From Paeniglutamicibacter antarcticus_C (GTDB lineage: Bacteria; Actinomycetota; Actinomycetes; Actinomycetales; Micrococcaceae), in NCBI RefSeq assembly GCF_039544305.1, contig NZ_BAABLK010000036.1, positions 55,445 to 119,444 of the forward strand: a stretch of DNA of 64,000 nucleotides, read 5' to 3'. Within the stretch, counting starts at the first letter, position 1; each line of letters opens with the position of its first letter. The translations under genes and the position numbers were made by a program. A model generated the notes under the pieces. The model saw only the letters and a list, made by a program, of their open reading frames with translations, did not search any database and was not told the origin of the DNA. Of this stretch, positions 42,405 to 51,833 are shown piece after piece.

Positions 42405-43898
42405 ATGCAGACGCTCTCCCACTGGATCGACGGAACCAACCTCGAAGTCCCCGTCGATTCCCGCTTTGCCGACATCACCAATCCCGCAACCGGCAAGGTG
42501 TCATCACGAGTGGCACTGGCCTCTGCAGCAACCACCGAAGAAGCCATCGCCTCGGCCCACGCCGCCTTCCCCGGCTGGCGGGACACCTCGTTGACCCGCC
42601 GCACGCAGATCCTGTTCAACTACCGCGAACTGCTGAACAAGCGCAAGGGAGAGCTGGCCGCAATCATCACCGCCGAGCACGGCAAGGTGCTCGATGATGC
42701 CATGGGCGAAATCTCCCGCGGCCAGGAAGTCGTCGAATACGCCTGCGGTATCCCGCATTTGCTCAAGGGTGGTTACACGGAGAACGCCTCCACCAAGGTC
42801 GACGTGCACTCGTTGCGCCAGCCCTTGGGCGTTTCCGCCATCATCTCCCCGTTCAACTTCCCGGCCATGGTACCGATGTGGTTCTTCCCCATGGCCATCG
42901 CCGCCGGCAACTCGGTGATCCTCAAGCCCAGCGAGAAGGCTCCCACCGCAGCCCAGTGGATGGCCGAACTCTGGAAGGAAGCCGGGCTCCCGGACGGCGT
43001 GTTCAACGTCGTCCACGGTGACAAGGAATCCGTCGACACGCTCTTGACCGATTCACGTGTCTCATCGATCTCCTTCGTGGGCTCCACCCCGATCGCCCAG
43101 CACGTCTACGCCACCGGAACCGCACACGGAAAACGGGTCCAGGCCCTAGGCGGAGCCAAGAACCACATGCTGGTGCTCCCCGACGCCGACCTCGACCTGG
43201 CAGCCGACGCTGCGGTCAACGCCGGTTACGGCGCGGCCGGCGAGCGCTGCATGGCAATCTCCGCCATCGTGGCCATCGACTCGATCGCGGACGAGTTGGT
43301 CGCCAAGATCGCTGAACGCACCGCCACGCTGCGCGTGGGTGACGGCACCCGCGGCTGCGACATGGGCCCGCTGGTCACCGCAGCGCACCGAGACAAGGTC
43401 GCCGGCTACATCGATGCCGGTGAGGAAGCAGGAGCCACCATGGTCTTGGACGGACGACACGTGGATCCGGATGCCGAAGGTGAGGGCTTCTTCCTGAACC
43501 CCACACTCTTTGACAACGTCACCACCGACATGTCGATCTACACCGATGAGATCTTCGGCCCGGTGCTCTCGGTGGTCCGCGTTGATTCCTTCGACGAGGG
43601 CATTGAGACCATCAATGCCAACCCGTTCGGCAACGGCACAGCGATCTTCACCAACGACGGCGGCGCCGCACGTCGCTTCGAGAACGAGATCCAGGTCGGC
43701 ATGGTCGGCATCAACGTGCCCATTCCGGTCCCCATGGCCTACTACTCCTTCGGCGGCTGGAAGAATTCGCTCTTCGGGGACACCCACGCCTACGGCGCCG
43801 AGGGCGTGCAGTTCTTCACCCGCGGCAAGGTCGTCACCTCGCGCTGGCTGGATCCCAGCCACGGTGGCCTGAACCTCGGCTTCCCGCAGAACGCCTAG
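42405..43898 (+). CDS. mmsA: CoA-acylating methylmalonate-semialdehyde dehydrogenase
   Basis: A 497-residue aldehyde dehydrogenase of the MmsA/IolA branch. Diagnostic features are GAKNHMLVLPDADLD, AGYGAAGERCMAIS with the nucleophile Cys, FSPFNFPAMVPMWFFPMAI and the absence of the usual general-base Glu, typical of the CoA-dependent subfamily. It converts methylmalonate or malonate semialdehyde with CoA and NAD to propionyl- or acetyl-CoA. A GGAAGGAACA ribosome site precedes the ATG. With the next aminotransferase it would degrade beta-alanine or 3-aminoisobutyrate. Confidence 0.94.
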   Translation: MQTLSHWIDGTNLEVPVDSRFADITNPATGKVSSRVALASAATTEEAIASAHAAFPGWRDTSLTRRTQILFNYRELLNKRKGELAAIITAEHGKVLDDAMGEISRGQEVVEYACGIPHLLKGGYTENASTKVDVHSLRQPLGVSAIISPFNFPAMVPMWFFPMAIAAGNSVILKPSEKAPTAAQWMAELWKEAGLPDGVFNVVHGDKESVDTLLTDSRVSSISFVGSTPIAQHVYATGTAHGKRVQALGGAKNHMLVLPDADLDLAADAAVNAGYGAAGERCMAISAIVAIDSIADELVAKIAERTATLRVGDGTRGCDMGPLVTAAHRDKVAGYIDAGEEAGATMVLDGRHVDPDAEGEGFFLNPTLFDNVTTDMSIYTDEIFGPVLSVVRVDSFDEGIETINANPFGNGTAIFTNDGGAARRFENEIQVGMVGINVPIPVPMAYYSFGGWKNSLFGDTHAYGAEGVQFFTRGKVVTSRWLDPSHGGLNLGFPQNA

Positions 43899-43932
43899 GA
43901 CTGCGCACTTCCTTGGAAAGGGGAAAGACGTC

Positions 43933-45306
43933 ATGAGCATCGATGTGAGCACAGAAACGATAACACCGGAGCAGATCGCCGCCGGAGTCCGCGCCCACCA
44001 ACTGGACAAGGAGCACGTCTTCCACTCCTGGCAGGCGCAGGGCCCCTTTGCCCCGATGACCATCCTCAAGACCCAGGGGTCCTGGATCTGGGACGGGGAA
44101 GGCAACAAACTACTGGATTTCTCCTCGCAGTTGGTGAACACCAACATCGGCCACCAGCACCCCAAGGTCGTCGCGGCGATCCAGTCGCAGGCCGCGGACA
44201 TCTGCACCATTGCACCGCAACACGTCAATGATGCACGTTCCGAGGCAGCACGGCTGATTGCCTCCCTGACCCCCGGTGACCTGGACCATGTCTTCTTCAC
44301 CAACGGCGGGGCCGATGCCGTGGAACACGCGATCCGCATGGCCCGCCTGCACACCGGAAAACACAAGGTGCTGGCTGCCTACCGCAGCTACCACGGCGGA
44401 ACCCACCTGGCGATAAACCTCACCGGGGATCCGCGGCGCTTCGCCTCGGACCATGGAACCGACGGGGTGGTGCACTTCATGCCCGCTTACCACTACCGCT
44501 CCTACTTCTCCGCTGCCACCGAGGCCGAGGAAACCGAGCGTGCGCTGCGGCACCTGGAAGACACCATCGTCCTCGAGGGCCCAGACACCATTGGCGCGCT
44601 GATCCTGGAATCCATCCCGGGCACCGCCGGCATCTACATGCCTCCGGCGGGCTACATGGCCGGGGTGCGCGAGCTGACGCGCAAGTATGGCATTGCCTAC
44701 ATCGCCGATGAGGTCATGGCCGGCTTCGGCCGCGCCGGCCAGTGGTTCTCGGTTGATCACTGGGACGTCGTCCCGGATCTGCTCACCTTCGCCAAGGGAG
44801 TGAACTCCGGCTATGTCCCCTTGGGCGGGGTCGCCATTTCGGGTGCGATTTACGAGACGTTCCGTGAGCGGGCGTATCCCGGCGGGCTGACGTATTCAGG
44901 CCATCCCTTGGCCTGCGCCGCGGCGGTGGCCACCATCACGGCGATGAAGGACGAGGCGATGGTGGAGAACTCCGCACGCATCGGCGCCGAGATCATTGGC
45001 CCCGCGCTGGAAGAGCTGAAGGCCAAGCACCCCTCTGTGGGTGATGTGAGGGGTACCGGTTGCTTCTGGGCCCTCGAACTGGTCACCAACCGCGAGACCC
45101 GCGAACCGATGGCACCCTATGGGGGTTCCTCGCCGGCCATGGCCGCAGTGACCGGAGCCTTGAAGAAAGCGGGCATGCTCCCGTTCGTGAACTTCAACCG
45201 CATCCACGTAGTGCCGCCGCTGAACATCAGCGACGAGGACCTGCGCACCGGCCTGGCGATGCTCGATGAGGCGCTCTCGGTCGCCGACGGTTTCGTCGAG
45301 GCCTGA
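43933..45306 (+). CDS. Class III aminotransferase, omega-amino acid type
   Basis: A 457-residue PLP enzyme: FFTNGGADAVEHAIRMAR (phosphate cup), LESIPGTAGIYMPPAGY, YIADEVMAGFGRAGQW with the PLP-ring Asp and TFAKGVNSGYVPLGG with the Schiff-base Lys. It is a different branch from the aminotransferase near 26-27 kb. The pairing with mmsA 34 nt upstream suggests deamination of beta-alanine or 3-aminoisobutyrate to the semialdehyde used by MmsA. A GAAAGGGGAAAG ribosome site is present. Confidence 0.9.
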   Translation: MSIDVSTETITPEQIAAGVRAHQLDKEHVFHSWQAQGPFAPMTILKTQGSWIWDGEGNKLLDFSSQLVNTNIGHQHPKVVAAIQSQAADICTIAPQHVNDARSEAARLIASLTPGDLDHVFFTNGGADAVEHAIRMARLHTGKHKVLAAYRSYHGGTHLAINLTGDPRRFASDHGTDGVVHFMPAYHYRSYFSAATEAEETERALRHLEDTIVLEGPDTIGALILESIPGTAGIYMPPAGYMAGVRELTRKYGIAYIADEVMAGFGRAGQWFSVDHWDVVPDLLTFAKGVNSGYVPLGGVAISGAIYETFRERAYPGGLTYSGHPLACAAAVATITAMKDEAMVENSARIGAEIIGPALEELKAKHPSVGDVRGTGCFWALELVTNRETREPMAPYGGSSPAMAAVTGALKKAGMLPFVNFNRIHVVPPLNISDEDLRTGLAMLDEALSVADGFVEA

Positions 45307-45386
45307 TACCCACCAGGGACTGCTGCCCTCCTGGATCCATGGACCACGGTCCACGCTTCCTGGAGGACCGGCGGTCCCTGGCGGCG

Positions 45387-45872
45387 CTAGGGGTTTTTCT
45401 GGGTAACCAACAATTGCCACACCTGGCCGGGCTCGGCCTGCACCATGACATCGAACTCTTTCCCGGACATTGTCATATCGCTGTTCCGGCTCGATCCCAT
45501 GGCTTGGAGGTCCTCACATTCCATCTTGTACCCGACCCCGTCGCTGAACTCCACGCTGATGGGTCCGGCGCCCTCGCATGTCCACGTCACAAATGTCTCC
45601 CCTGGCCCCAGCTTGACGTGGCCACCGGAGGCTCCCGTGGCGCCCGAGAGCTGCCCAAGCACGGTTTCCCCGTCCTCGGGCAGCAGTTCCGGAACCTCGG
45701 GCACGGGTGCGAATGCCGAAGATCCCGGCGGCGGCGGGGACACCTGGTCAGCGGAAGGGGGACCGGCGCTTTCCCCGCCCAGTTCCACGCATCCGGCAAG
45801 CAGTCCCGCCAGACCAACTAGGGCCAGGGCCCTGCGGGCAAACCCACCATAAGAACATGCCATCCGTTCCAT
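45387..45872 (-). CDS. Small lipoprotein of unknown function
   Basis: A 161-residue putative lipoprotein. The signal (ARRALALVGLAGLLAGC) ends in a clear lipobox. The mature part is Pro/Ser-rich for about 35 residues, then a compact domain with two cysteines (VTWTCEGAG and YKMECEDLQ) that may form a disulphide, ending MVQAEPGQVWQLLVTQKNP. No family is recognised. The start could be either of two Met codons 9 nt apart. It is convergent with the aminotransferase gene. Confidence 0.65.
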   Translation of the reverse strand: MERMACSYGGFARRALALVGLAGLLAGCVELGGESAGPPSADQVSPPPPGSSAFAPVPEVPELLPEDGETVLGQLSGATGASGGHVKLGPGETFVTWTCEGAGPISVEFSDGVGYKMECEDLQAMGSSRNSDMTMSGKEFDVMVQAEPGQVWQLLVTQKNP

Positions 45873-46127
45873 CCCATGTCTCCGTGTTGCCTCGTCCGGA
45901 CCTGCAGCATCATCGAAATTCATGCGATGCATGATGCGATCATATTCCACCCCGGCACGATGGCCAGTGGACAGAGAAATGGTTTTGCACCCTCCACGCT
46001 GCCACGTGCCGGCGTCGTGCGGCGCTTCAGGGCATGCCAAAACGCTCTCTTGGATCCAAACGCTGTTCCACGGGAGTACTCCACAAGGGTGATGCCGCTT
46101 CTCGAAGCACGTTGCTAGCATGGACGG

Positions 46128-46598
46128 ATGTACCAGCCAGTGGATTTCGTGACGCCGCAGCTCTACCTCGCCGTGGCAGGGGTCCTGGCGGTGTTCGCGT
46201 TGCCGATGGGGATCCATGCGTTGCTGCGCTGGAGAAAATACCGCAAGGACAATTCCAGCTCGCAGAACTGGGCCCAACGCAGGGACCTGGGCATAGAGTC
46301 CGGCATTGCCGCCCTTGGACTCATCGGTGCTTTGATATGCGTCGGGGCCTTCGGACTGGGCTGGAAGCAATCGGCAAACAATCTCGTGGCAAACATCGAA
46401 ACGCGTTATGCAGTCAGTGACGTCGCGATGACCAAATGGAACGGTTCCTCGGCCACTGTTGACCTGACAGACGGTACGGGCTTACCCGCCAAGGGAATCG
46501 AGGTCTCCTTCAACGCGGTGGGAGCCCCGCTCCTGCGGGACGTGGAGTACGGGTTGGACCCCCAGCACGCCGTGGAACACTCCCTCGAGCTGCGCTAG
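46128..46598 (+). CDS. Small membrane protein of unknown function
   Basis: A 156-residue protein with two hydrophobic helices (about 12-32 and 58-80) joined by a basic cytoplasmic loop (RWRKYRKDN), then a C-terminal beta-rich domain of about 70 residues outside (or inside) the membrane. I do not recognise the family. It stands alone between the lipoprotein and the aldehyde dehydrogenase genes, with only a weak GGACGG before the ATG. Confidence 0.6.
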   Translation: MYQPVDFVTPQLYLAVAGVLAVFALPMGIHALLRWRKYRKDNSSSQNWAQRRDLGIESGIAALGLIGALICVGAFGLGWKQSANNLVANIETRYAVSDVAMTKWNGSSATVDLTDGTGLPAKGIEVSFNAVGAPLLRDVEYGLDPQHAVEHSLELR

Positions 46599-46683
46599 TT
46601 TCCCCGGGCCCGTGTCTTGGCTGGATCCCGTCCCTGCGGCCCAGCGCAAACCAGCCGCCCGCAGTGTCCGGGAGACACAAAGA

Positions 46684-46726
46684 GCCGGGGAAGGCATCCG
46701 CAACCATGCGTATACCACACCCCGGC
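46684..46726. terminator. Weak hairpin between membrane protein and aldehyde dehydrogenase genes
   Basis: GCCGGGG (46684-46690) and CCCCGGC (46720-46726) could pair around a 29-nt loop between the two convergent genes. The long loop and lack of a U-run make this tentative. Confidence 0.3.
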
Positions 46727-46745
46727 CCCATGGCCATGAATGCAC

Positions 46746-48182
46746 CTAGCCGTTGATGACCTGCGGCTGGCCCAAGGCCTTGAGCCCGTCGACGCCGAAC
46801 TCTACGCCGTACCCCGAGGACTTCGCACCGCCGAACGGGATGCGCGGATCCACGGCGCCGTGGTTGTTGATCCACACGGTCCCGGCCTCAATCCGTGCAG
46901 CCACCTTGCGGGCCGCATCGCGGTCAGCGGACCACACCGAAGCGCCGAGCCCGACATCCAAGGAGTTCGCCAGTTCGATCGCCTGCTCGATCGATTCGAC
47001 CTTGATGATCGGCAGTGCCGGACCGAACTGCTCCTCGAGCACCAACGGGTTCTGCGGGTCGATGTCCGCGATTAGCGTGGTCGGGTAGAAGTACCCGGTT
47101 GCGTCATGCTGCGGGTTGGCACCCATCAGCACGCGGGCCCCGGAATCCGTGGCGCTACGCACCAGTGAATCAACAATGTCGTACTGCGCCTTGTTCTGCA
47201 GCGGGCCAAGGACGTTGGCCTCCTCCAGGCCCACGCCCATCGGCATGTTCCCTGCTACTTCGGTCAGCGCCTGGCAGATTTCTTCGTAGACATCCTGGTG
47301 CACGTAGAGGCGCTTGAGCGCAGCACACGTCTGGCCGGTATTGATGAACGCACCCCAGAACAATCCCTCGGCAATCGCCTTCGGGTCCACGTCGGGAAGG
47401 ACGATTCCGGCATCGTTTCCTCCCAGCTCCAAGGTCAGGCGCTTCACGGTGTCAGCCGAGGAGCGGATGATCGCCTGGCCGGTAGCGGTGGAGCCGGTGA
47501 ACATGATCTTGTCGATGCCCTCGTGGCTGGTCAACGCCTCGCCGACATCGCGGCCCCCGGCCACTACGTTCAGCACCCCGGCGGGGAGCACCTGGTTGAT
47601 GACGTGGATGAGGGCGAGCACACTCAACGGCGTGTACTCACTGGGCTTCATCACCACGGTGTTTCCCATGCGCAGCGCCGGGGCAAGCTGCCACACCGAA
47701 ATCATCATCGGCCAGTTCCACGGCCCGATAGCCCCGACCACACCGAACGGGCGGTAGTGCACCTCGGCGTAGGTCTCGCCGTCGTCGACGACGACCTCTG
47801 GCTCCAGGTCGAACGCGGCAGCGGCACGAAGCCACGCGGAGCAGGCCCCGACCTCGAAGCGCGCATTGGGCCCGTTCAACGGCTTGCCCTGTTCGCGTGA
47901 AAGCAGGTGTGCCAAGGCCTCGGCATTGGCCTCGATGGCATCGGCAGCCTTGTTCAACAAGGCCCGGCGCGCATCGTGGCCCTTGGCGTCCCATGGGCGT
48001 TGGGCGTTCCGCGCTGCGGCGATGGCCTTTTGAAGGTCTGCCACACCGTGTTCCGGTGCGCGGCCCACGAGCTCGCCGGTGGCGGGATCGAGGATTTCAC
48101 GGCCTCCGGTTTGGGCCTGGATCACGGCAAGCAGTTCCTTGGCGTCGGCGTAAGTGGCAACGGTGTTGGTTTCGGTGCTCAT
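46746..48182 (-). CDS. NAD(P)-dependent aldehyde dehydrogenase of the amine catabolic region
   Basis: A 478-residue aldehyde dehydrogenase with the general base Glu in LTLELGGND, the nucleophile Cys in NTGQTCAALKR, the cofactor region GAIGPWNWPMMI, MKPSEYTPLS, and FTGSTATGQAI. The ATG at 48182 matches the family start; the longer open frame upstream is not protein-like. It follows an APC amine permease on the same strand and lies 3.7 kb from the copper amine oxidase, whose aldehyde product (for example phenylacetaldehyde) it could oxidise. Confidence 0.93.
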   Translation of the reverse strand: MSTETNTVATYADAKELLAVIQAQTGGREILDPATGELVGRAPEHGVADLQKAIAAARNAQRPWDAKGHDARRALLNKAADAIEANAEALAHLLSREQGKPLNGPNARFEVGACSAWLRAAAAFDLEPEVVVDDGETYAEVHYRPFGVVGAIGPWNWPMMISVWQLAPALRMGNTVVMKPSEYTPLSVLALIHVINQVLPAGVLNVVAGGRDVGEALTSHEGIDKIMFTGSTATGQAIIRSSADTVKRLTLELGGNDAGIVLPDVDPKAIAEGLFWGAFINTGQTCAALKRLYVHQDVYEEICQALTEVAGNMPMGVGLEEANVLGPLQNKAQYDIVDSLVRSATDSGARVLMGANPQHDATGYFYPTTLIADIDPQNPLVLEEQFGPALPIIKVESIEQAIELANSLDVGLGASVWSADRDAARKVAARIEAGTVWINNHGAVDPRIPFGGAKSSGYGVEFGVDGLKALGQPQVING

Positions 48183-48315
48183 TGATGTCTCATTCCTTCG
48201 TGTATGACTCTTGTTTTCCGTTCGTTCCCCCTTGGTTGACTGCTGGTGGAGCGTGCAGCCTGCCAACGGGGAACTGTCTCGAAAATCCTTGGGATCGGTG
48301 GCTTCTTGTTGCGGA

Positions 48316-49830
48316 TCAGTGCGCTGAGTGCTTTCCGCTCTCCCCGTGTTCGAGCTCGATCTCATCCAAGTCGCCGCCGCGGCCGACGCCGGCGTAAATG
48401 GCGGGATAGACGGAGCGCAACCTGAAGGCCCAAAGCAACGCCAGCACACCCGGGACAACCACGATTGCCGGTAGCAGCCAACTCAAGATGCTTGCTTCTT
48501 CCAGCCCGATGAGGACATCGAAGTTCACGACGATCGCCCCGAACAGGACAACAAGCGCGATTCCGGAGACCAGCGGGGCAATCATCGTCGTCCACTGGCT
48601 CAGTCCATGGTCTTCACGGCGGAAGTATCCGATGACGGCGAAGGATGTCAACGCCATGAGCAACACCAGGCCGAACGCGCCGGTGTTGGTCAGCCAAGTG
48701 AAGAGGGTAAGGACAGGGAACAACTCGTCGCCCCCTGCTCCGGCAAAGGCAAAGACCACCAGGAGGATCAGTGCAAGCACCGACTGGGTCAGCGATCCGG
48801 CAACCGGGGCGTGGGTGCGTGAGCTTGTCGTTCCCAGGGCTGTGGGCAGCACGCCTTCGCGCCCCAGCGAGAAGAGGTAGCGTGCAACCACGTTGTGGAA
48901 GGCGATCAGGGCGGCCAGCAGACTGGTGATGAAGAGCAGGTTGCCCAGGGTGACGAACCAGCCCGGGGTATATCCGGCCAAGAACTCGAAGATGAGTCCA
49001 GGGCCCAGTTCCCTGGAATTGTCGATGACAGCACTGTGTCCCTCGCCAACGGCCATGGCCCAAGCGGAAAACGCGTAGAAGACCCCGATGATTGCCACGG
49101 CGATCAGTGTCGCGCGGCGCGGTGTGGTCTTGGGGTTCTTGACTTCCTCGCCGTAGATGGCCCCGGATTCAAAACCCATGAAGGCAGCAATGCTGAACGC
49201 CAGCGCGGCACCGACCCCGGCGGTGAACAGGCTAGCTGGCTGCAGGGATTCGGTGGTGATGCCCTCGGGAGCAATCTTGAGTGAGAGTACGTCGTAGATG
49301 ATAACGACAAGGAATTCTGCGGCAACAATGATGCCCAGGACCTTGGCGGAGAAATCCACCTTGTTGACCCCGAGCAATCCAACGACTGCCCAGCCGGCAA
49401 GGGCACAGACCCACCAGGGAACCGAAAGGCCAAAGGTCAGCCCGAGGAAATCGCCCAGTGCGAAACCGAAGAGCCCGTAGATGCCGATCTGCATGGCGTT
49501 GTAGCTGATCAGTGCGACCCACGCGCCACCGATTCCCGCAGGCTTTCCCAGGCCGCGAGACACGTAGGCATAGAAGGCACCGGCATTTTGCACGTGCTGG
49601 CTCATCGCGGTGTAACCCACGGCGAAAATCAGCAGGACGACGCCAAGGACGACAAAGGACAGCGGGATCCCCAAAACCCCGGTGACCGCGTAGTTGCTTG
49701 TCACTCCGCCGGCGACGACAGTCAATGGCGCCGATGCGGCGATGATCATGAAGACCAGCGCCGGCACCCCAAGCCGGCGGCGACCAAGGCTAGGGCTTTG
49801 GCTGGTGGTTGTTTGGCTGGATGTAGTCAT
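48316..49830 (-). CDS. APC-family amino acid/amine permease
   Basis: A 504-residue transporter with about twelve helices and typical APC features (SLGRRRLGVPALVFMIIAASAPLT at the start, GFESGAIYGEEVKNP near helix 6, and YGLFGFALGDFLG). A charged C-terminal tail of about 30 residues ends in HSAH. It lies between a FeaR-like regulator and an aldehyde dehydrogenase gene, which suggests uptake of a biogenic amine such as phenylethylamine or tyramine, though substrate cannot be read from sequence. Confidence 0.92.
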   Translation of the reverse strand: MTTSSQTTTSQSPSLGRRRLGVPALVFMIIAASAPLTVVAGGVTSNYAVTGVLGIPLSFVVLGVVLLIFAVGYTAMSQHVQNAGAFYAYVSRGLGKPAGIGGAWVALISYNAMQIGIYGLFGFALGDFLGLTFGLSVPWWVCALAGWAVVGLLGVNKVDFSAKVLGIIVAAEFLVVIIYDVLSLKIAPEGITTESLQPASLFTAGVGAALAFSIAAFMGFESGAIYGEEVKNPKTTPRRATLIAVAIIGVFYAFSAWAMAVGEGHSAVIDNSRELGPGLIFEFLAGYTPGWFVTLGNLLFITSLLAALIAFHNVVARYLFSLGREGVLPTALGTTSSRTHAPVAGSLTQSVLALILLVVFAFAGAGGDELFPVLTLFTWLTNTGAFGLVLLMALTSFAVIGYFRREDHGLSQWTTMIAPLVSGIALVVLFGAIVVNFDVLIGLEEASILSWLLPAIVVVPGVLALLWAFRLRSVYPAIYAGVGRGGDLDEIELEHGESGKHSAH

Positions 49831-49942
49831 GCGAGATTCCTCCTTGAGCCGTGTTTACCTCCAGCCTGCACCCCGAGGGGCCCTGGAAGCTTGGCTTTGC
49901 GTGAGTGGAGCTTGGCTAACCGTGCAGTTCTTTGACCTGCGT

Positions 49943-49968
49943 CACATCTGGCACTCTTGTGCCATGTG
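49943..49968 (-). terminator. Hairpin directly after the AraC-type regulator
   Basis: TGGCAC and GTGCCA around a 4-nt loop, extended by CACAT/ATGTG pairs with one bulge, lies 2 nt past the regulator stop and about 110 nt upstream of the permease start. It may terminate the regulator transcript or serve as a site for it. Confidence 0.5.
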
Positions 49969-49970
49969 CG

Positions 49971-50909
49971 TCAGGACGAGCTGTTTTGCACGCGATAGGC
50001 CGAAGGTGAACAACCGTAGGCGGCCCGGAAAATCCGGCTGAAATGCGCGGCGTCCGGAAGTCCCCAACGTGCCCCGATGGAACCGACGAGGACCTTCTGC
50101 TGGAAGGGGTCAAGCAGGTCGCGGCAGCAGTGTTCGAGGCGTCGGGTGCGAATCCATTCGGCGACGGTGTGGCCGGAGTCCTCGAAAATCATGTGCAGGG
50201 AACGCAGCGACATGTAGTGGGCCGCGGCGACCGATCGTGGGCACAGTTCGAAATCGGCCAGGTTGGCATCGATATGCCCTTGGATCCGGCGCAACTGGCG
50301 CGGTATCTCGCCTTCGAGATGTTCGTCGCGTTCATGCAGTTCAGAGGCCAAAAGCGTGCTGAGCAGGTCAACGGCGTTGGCAGCCAAGCGGTGGCCGACA
50401 GGTCCCTGCAACTGCGGCAGCATGCCGGCCAGCTGGGACAGGAACGGGGTGATGGCCCTGCCCACCGGGTGCTGGGCGCCAAGACCCACCGCGGTGAGCT
50501 CACCCACCTCTGAAACGGGAAGCCCCAACTGCTTCTGCGGAAACATCAGCACAAGCGTCCGGAAGTCCTTCTCGAACAGGAGCGTGTACGGCCGCTGCGT
50601 GTCATAGATGGCCAGTTCACCGGGACGCAGCAAGGTCTCTCGTCCTTCTTGGAGCAACAGGCCATGTCCGCTCAGCTGCAGGTTCAACTTGAATTGGGGT
50701 TCGTCCCCCGAGGCCATCAGGTCATCGGTGCGCCGGATTACGTGCGCCGTCGCTGCGACTTCCATGACTCCCACCGGGCCCAGCTGTGTCCCGGCGATGC
50801 TGCCTGCAAAGTTTCCCGGACGAACCGGCTCGGAATGAAGTGGCACGAAAGCGTTGGAAACCAACGACTTCCAATCACCAAAGGAATCGACACTTTGCAC
50901 CTGATACAT
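49971..50909 (-). CDS. AraC-family regulator, FeaR-like
   Basis: A 312-residue regulator with an N-terminal AraC-binding-2 type sensor domain (about 10-170) and a C-terminal double helix-turn-helix (about 205-305: RRIQGHIDANLADFELCPRSVAAAHYMSLRSLHMIFEDSGHTVAEWIRTRRLE, then DAAHFSRIFRAAYGCSPSAYR). FeaR of E. coli, of this architecture, activates aromatic amine oxidase and aldehyde dehydrogenase genes. The neighbours (permease, aldehyde dehydrogenase, and copper amine oxidase beyond the TetR gene) fit the same role here. The name is by context and architecture. Confidence 0.88.
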   Translation of the reverse strand: MYQVQSVDSFGDWKSLVSNAFVPLHSEPVRPGNFAGSIAGTQLGPVGVMEVAATAHVIRRTDDLMASGDEPQFKLNLQLSGHGLLLQEGRETLLRPGELAIYDTQRPYTLLFEKDFRTLVLMFPQKQLGLPVSEVGELTAVGLGAQHPVGRAITPFLSQLAGMLPQLQGPVGHRLAANAVDLLSTLLASELHERDEHLEGEIPRQLRRIQGHIDANLADFELCPRSVAAAHYMSLRSLHMIFEDSGHTVAEWIRTRRLEHCCRDLLDPFQQKVLVGSIGARWGLPDAAHFSRIFRAAYGCSPSAYRVQNSSS

Positions 50910-51044
50910 CAGCGACAGACCTTTCCCCGTTTTCCGTCACGCATCTCTGGATGAACAATTCCAAGGGGTGCGTGAGTAGCATCACATTGCTGTCAATGTA
51001 CGCGAAACAGCCAACAAAGTCACGTTTTTCTCTGCTTGGAGGTT

Positions 51045-51659
51045 TTAGATTCCGGTCCCTGGTTCGCTACCTGCACCCAGTAGCCGCAATTGCATTTCCA
51101 GCTGCTCCAGCAGCTGGAACGGCCCATTGAACCGGGTGTCGAGTACCGCCACTATTTGTGCACCCAAGAGGAAGGTCAACAGCGCCTCCGCGGATGCTGC
51201 TCGATCGATCCCCGCCCGGAGCTCCCCGCGCTCGACGCCTTGGAGGATCCAGCCATCGATCCACTCCCGCCATTGCGCCATGGCCTGGTCATTAAGCTCG
51301 GCGAACGCTGCGTCATGGATGGCGATCTGCCAAAACGGGATCACCACGCGCGCTTCATCCAACCGGTCCGCGTCCAGCGGCAACACTTCCCCGGCAAAGC
51401 CCCGCAACGCCTCCAACCCCTCGAGCTCCCTCGTGGCGGCCTGGATGCGCCCGTTGGTTCGCCCGAAAACGTGGGTGAACGTTGCCCGTATCAAGCTCGC
51501 GCGGGTCGGGAAGTAGGGCTTCAGCGCGCCGTTGGCAAAACCGGCCTCAGCGGCGATGTCACGCAAGGTCACCCCGTCAAACCCCCTGCGGGCAATGACC
51601 CGCCAGGTGACCTCTACTAGTTCGAAACGGCGCGCGTCATGGTCAACAAACTTTGGCAT
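51045..51659 (-). CDS. TetR/AcrR-family regulator divergent from the amine oxidase
   Basis: A 204-residue TetR regulator: N-terminal helix-turn-helix (about 10-55: VTWRVIARRGFDGVTLRDIAAEAGFANGALKPYFPTRASLI) and a C-terminal ligand domain with a TetR_C BetI-like pattern. AGGA lies 8 nt before the ATG at 51659; another ATG 9 nt upstream is less well placed. A perfect 8-bp inverted repeat lies between it and the amine oxidase gene, so it probably controls both. Confidence 0.9.
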   Translation of the reverse strand: MPKFVDHDARRFELVEVTWRVIARRGFDGVTLRDIAAEAGFANGALKPYFPTRASLIRATFTHVFGRTNGRIQAATRELEGLEALRGFAGEVLPLDADRLDEARVVIPFWQIAIHDAAFAELNDQAMAQWREWIDGWILQGVERGELRAGIDRAASAEALLTFLLGAQIVAVLDTRFNGPFQLLEQLEMQLRLLGAGSEPGTGI

Positions 51660-51744
51660 ATCGCCCATCCTACTTGCATCGGCGCACGCACCCTGGCCGA
51701 CCCCGGTTGCATCCCTACCTCTTGCCTTGCCAGCCAAGCACGGC

Positions 51745-51766
51745 TATTCTCTACATCGAGAGAATA
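51745..51766. promoter_or_regulatory. Palindromic operator between TetR regulator and copper amine oxidase
   Basis: TATTCTCT and AGAGAATA form a perfect 8-bp inverted repeat with a 6-nt spacer, 68 nt upstream of the amine oxidase start and 86 nt from the regulator start. The form fits a TetR-family operator. The assignment to the adjacent regulator is inference. Confidence 0.65.
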
Positions 51767-51833
51767 TAAATGTGCTGCACGTCACCGTGTACCACCAGGC
51801 GCTTCGCGCACTCACCTATGGAAAGGCCAAGCC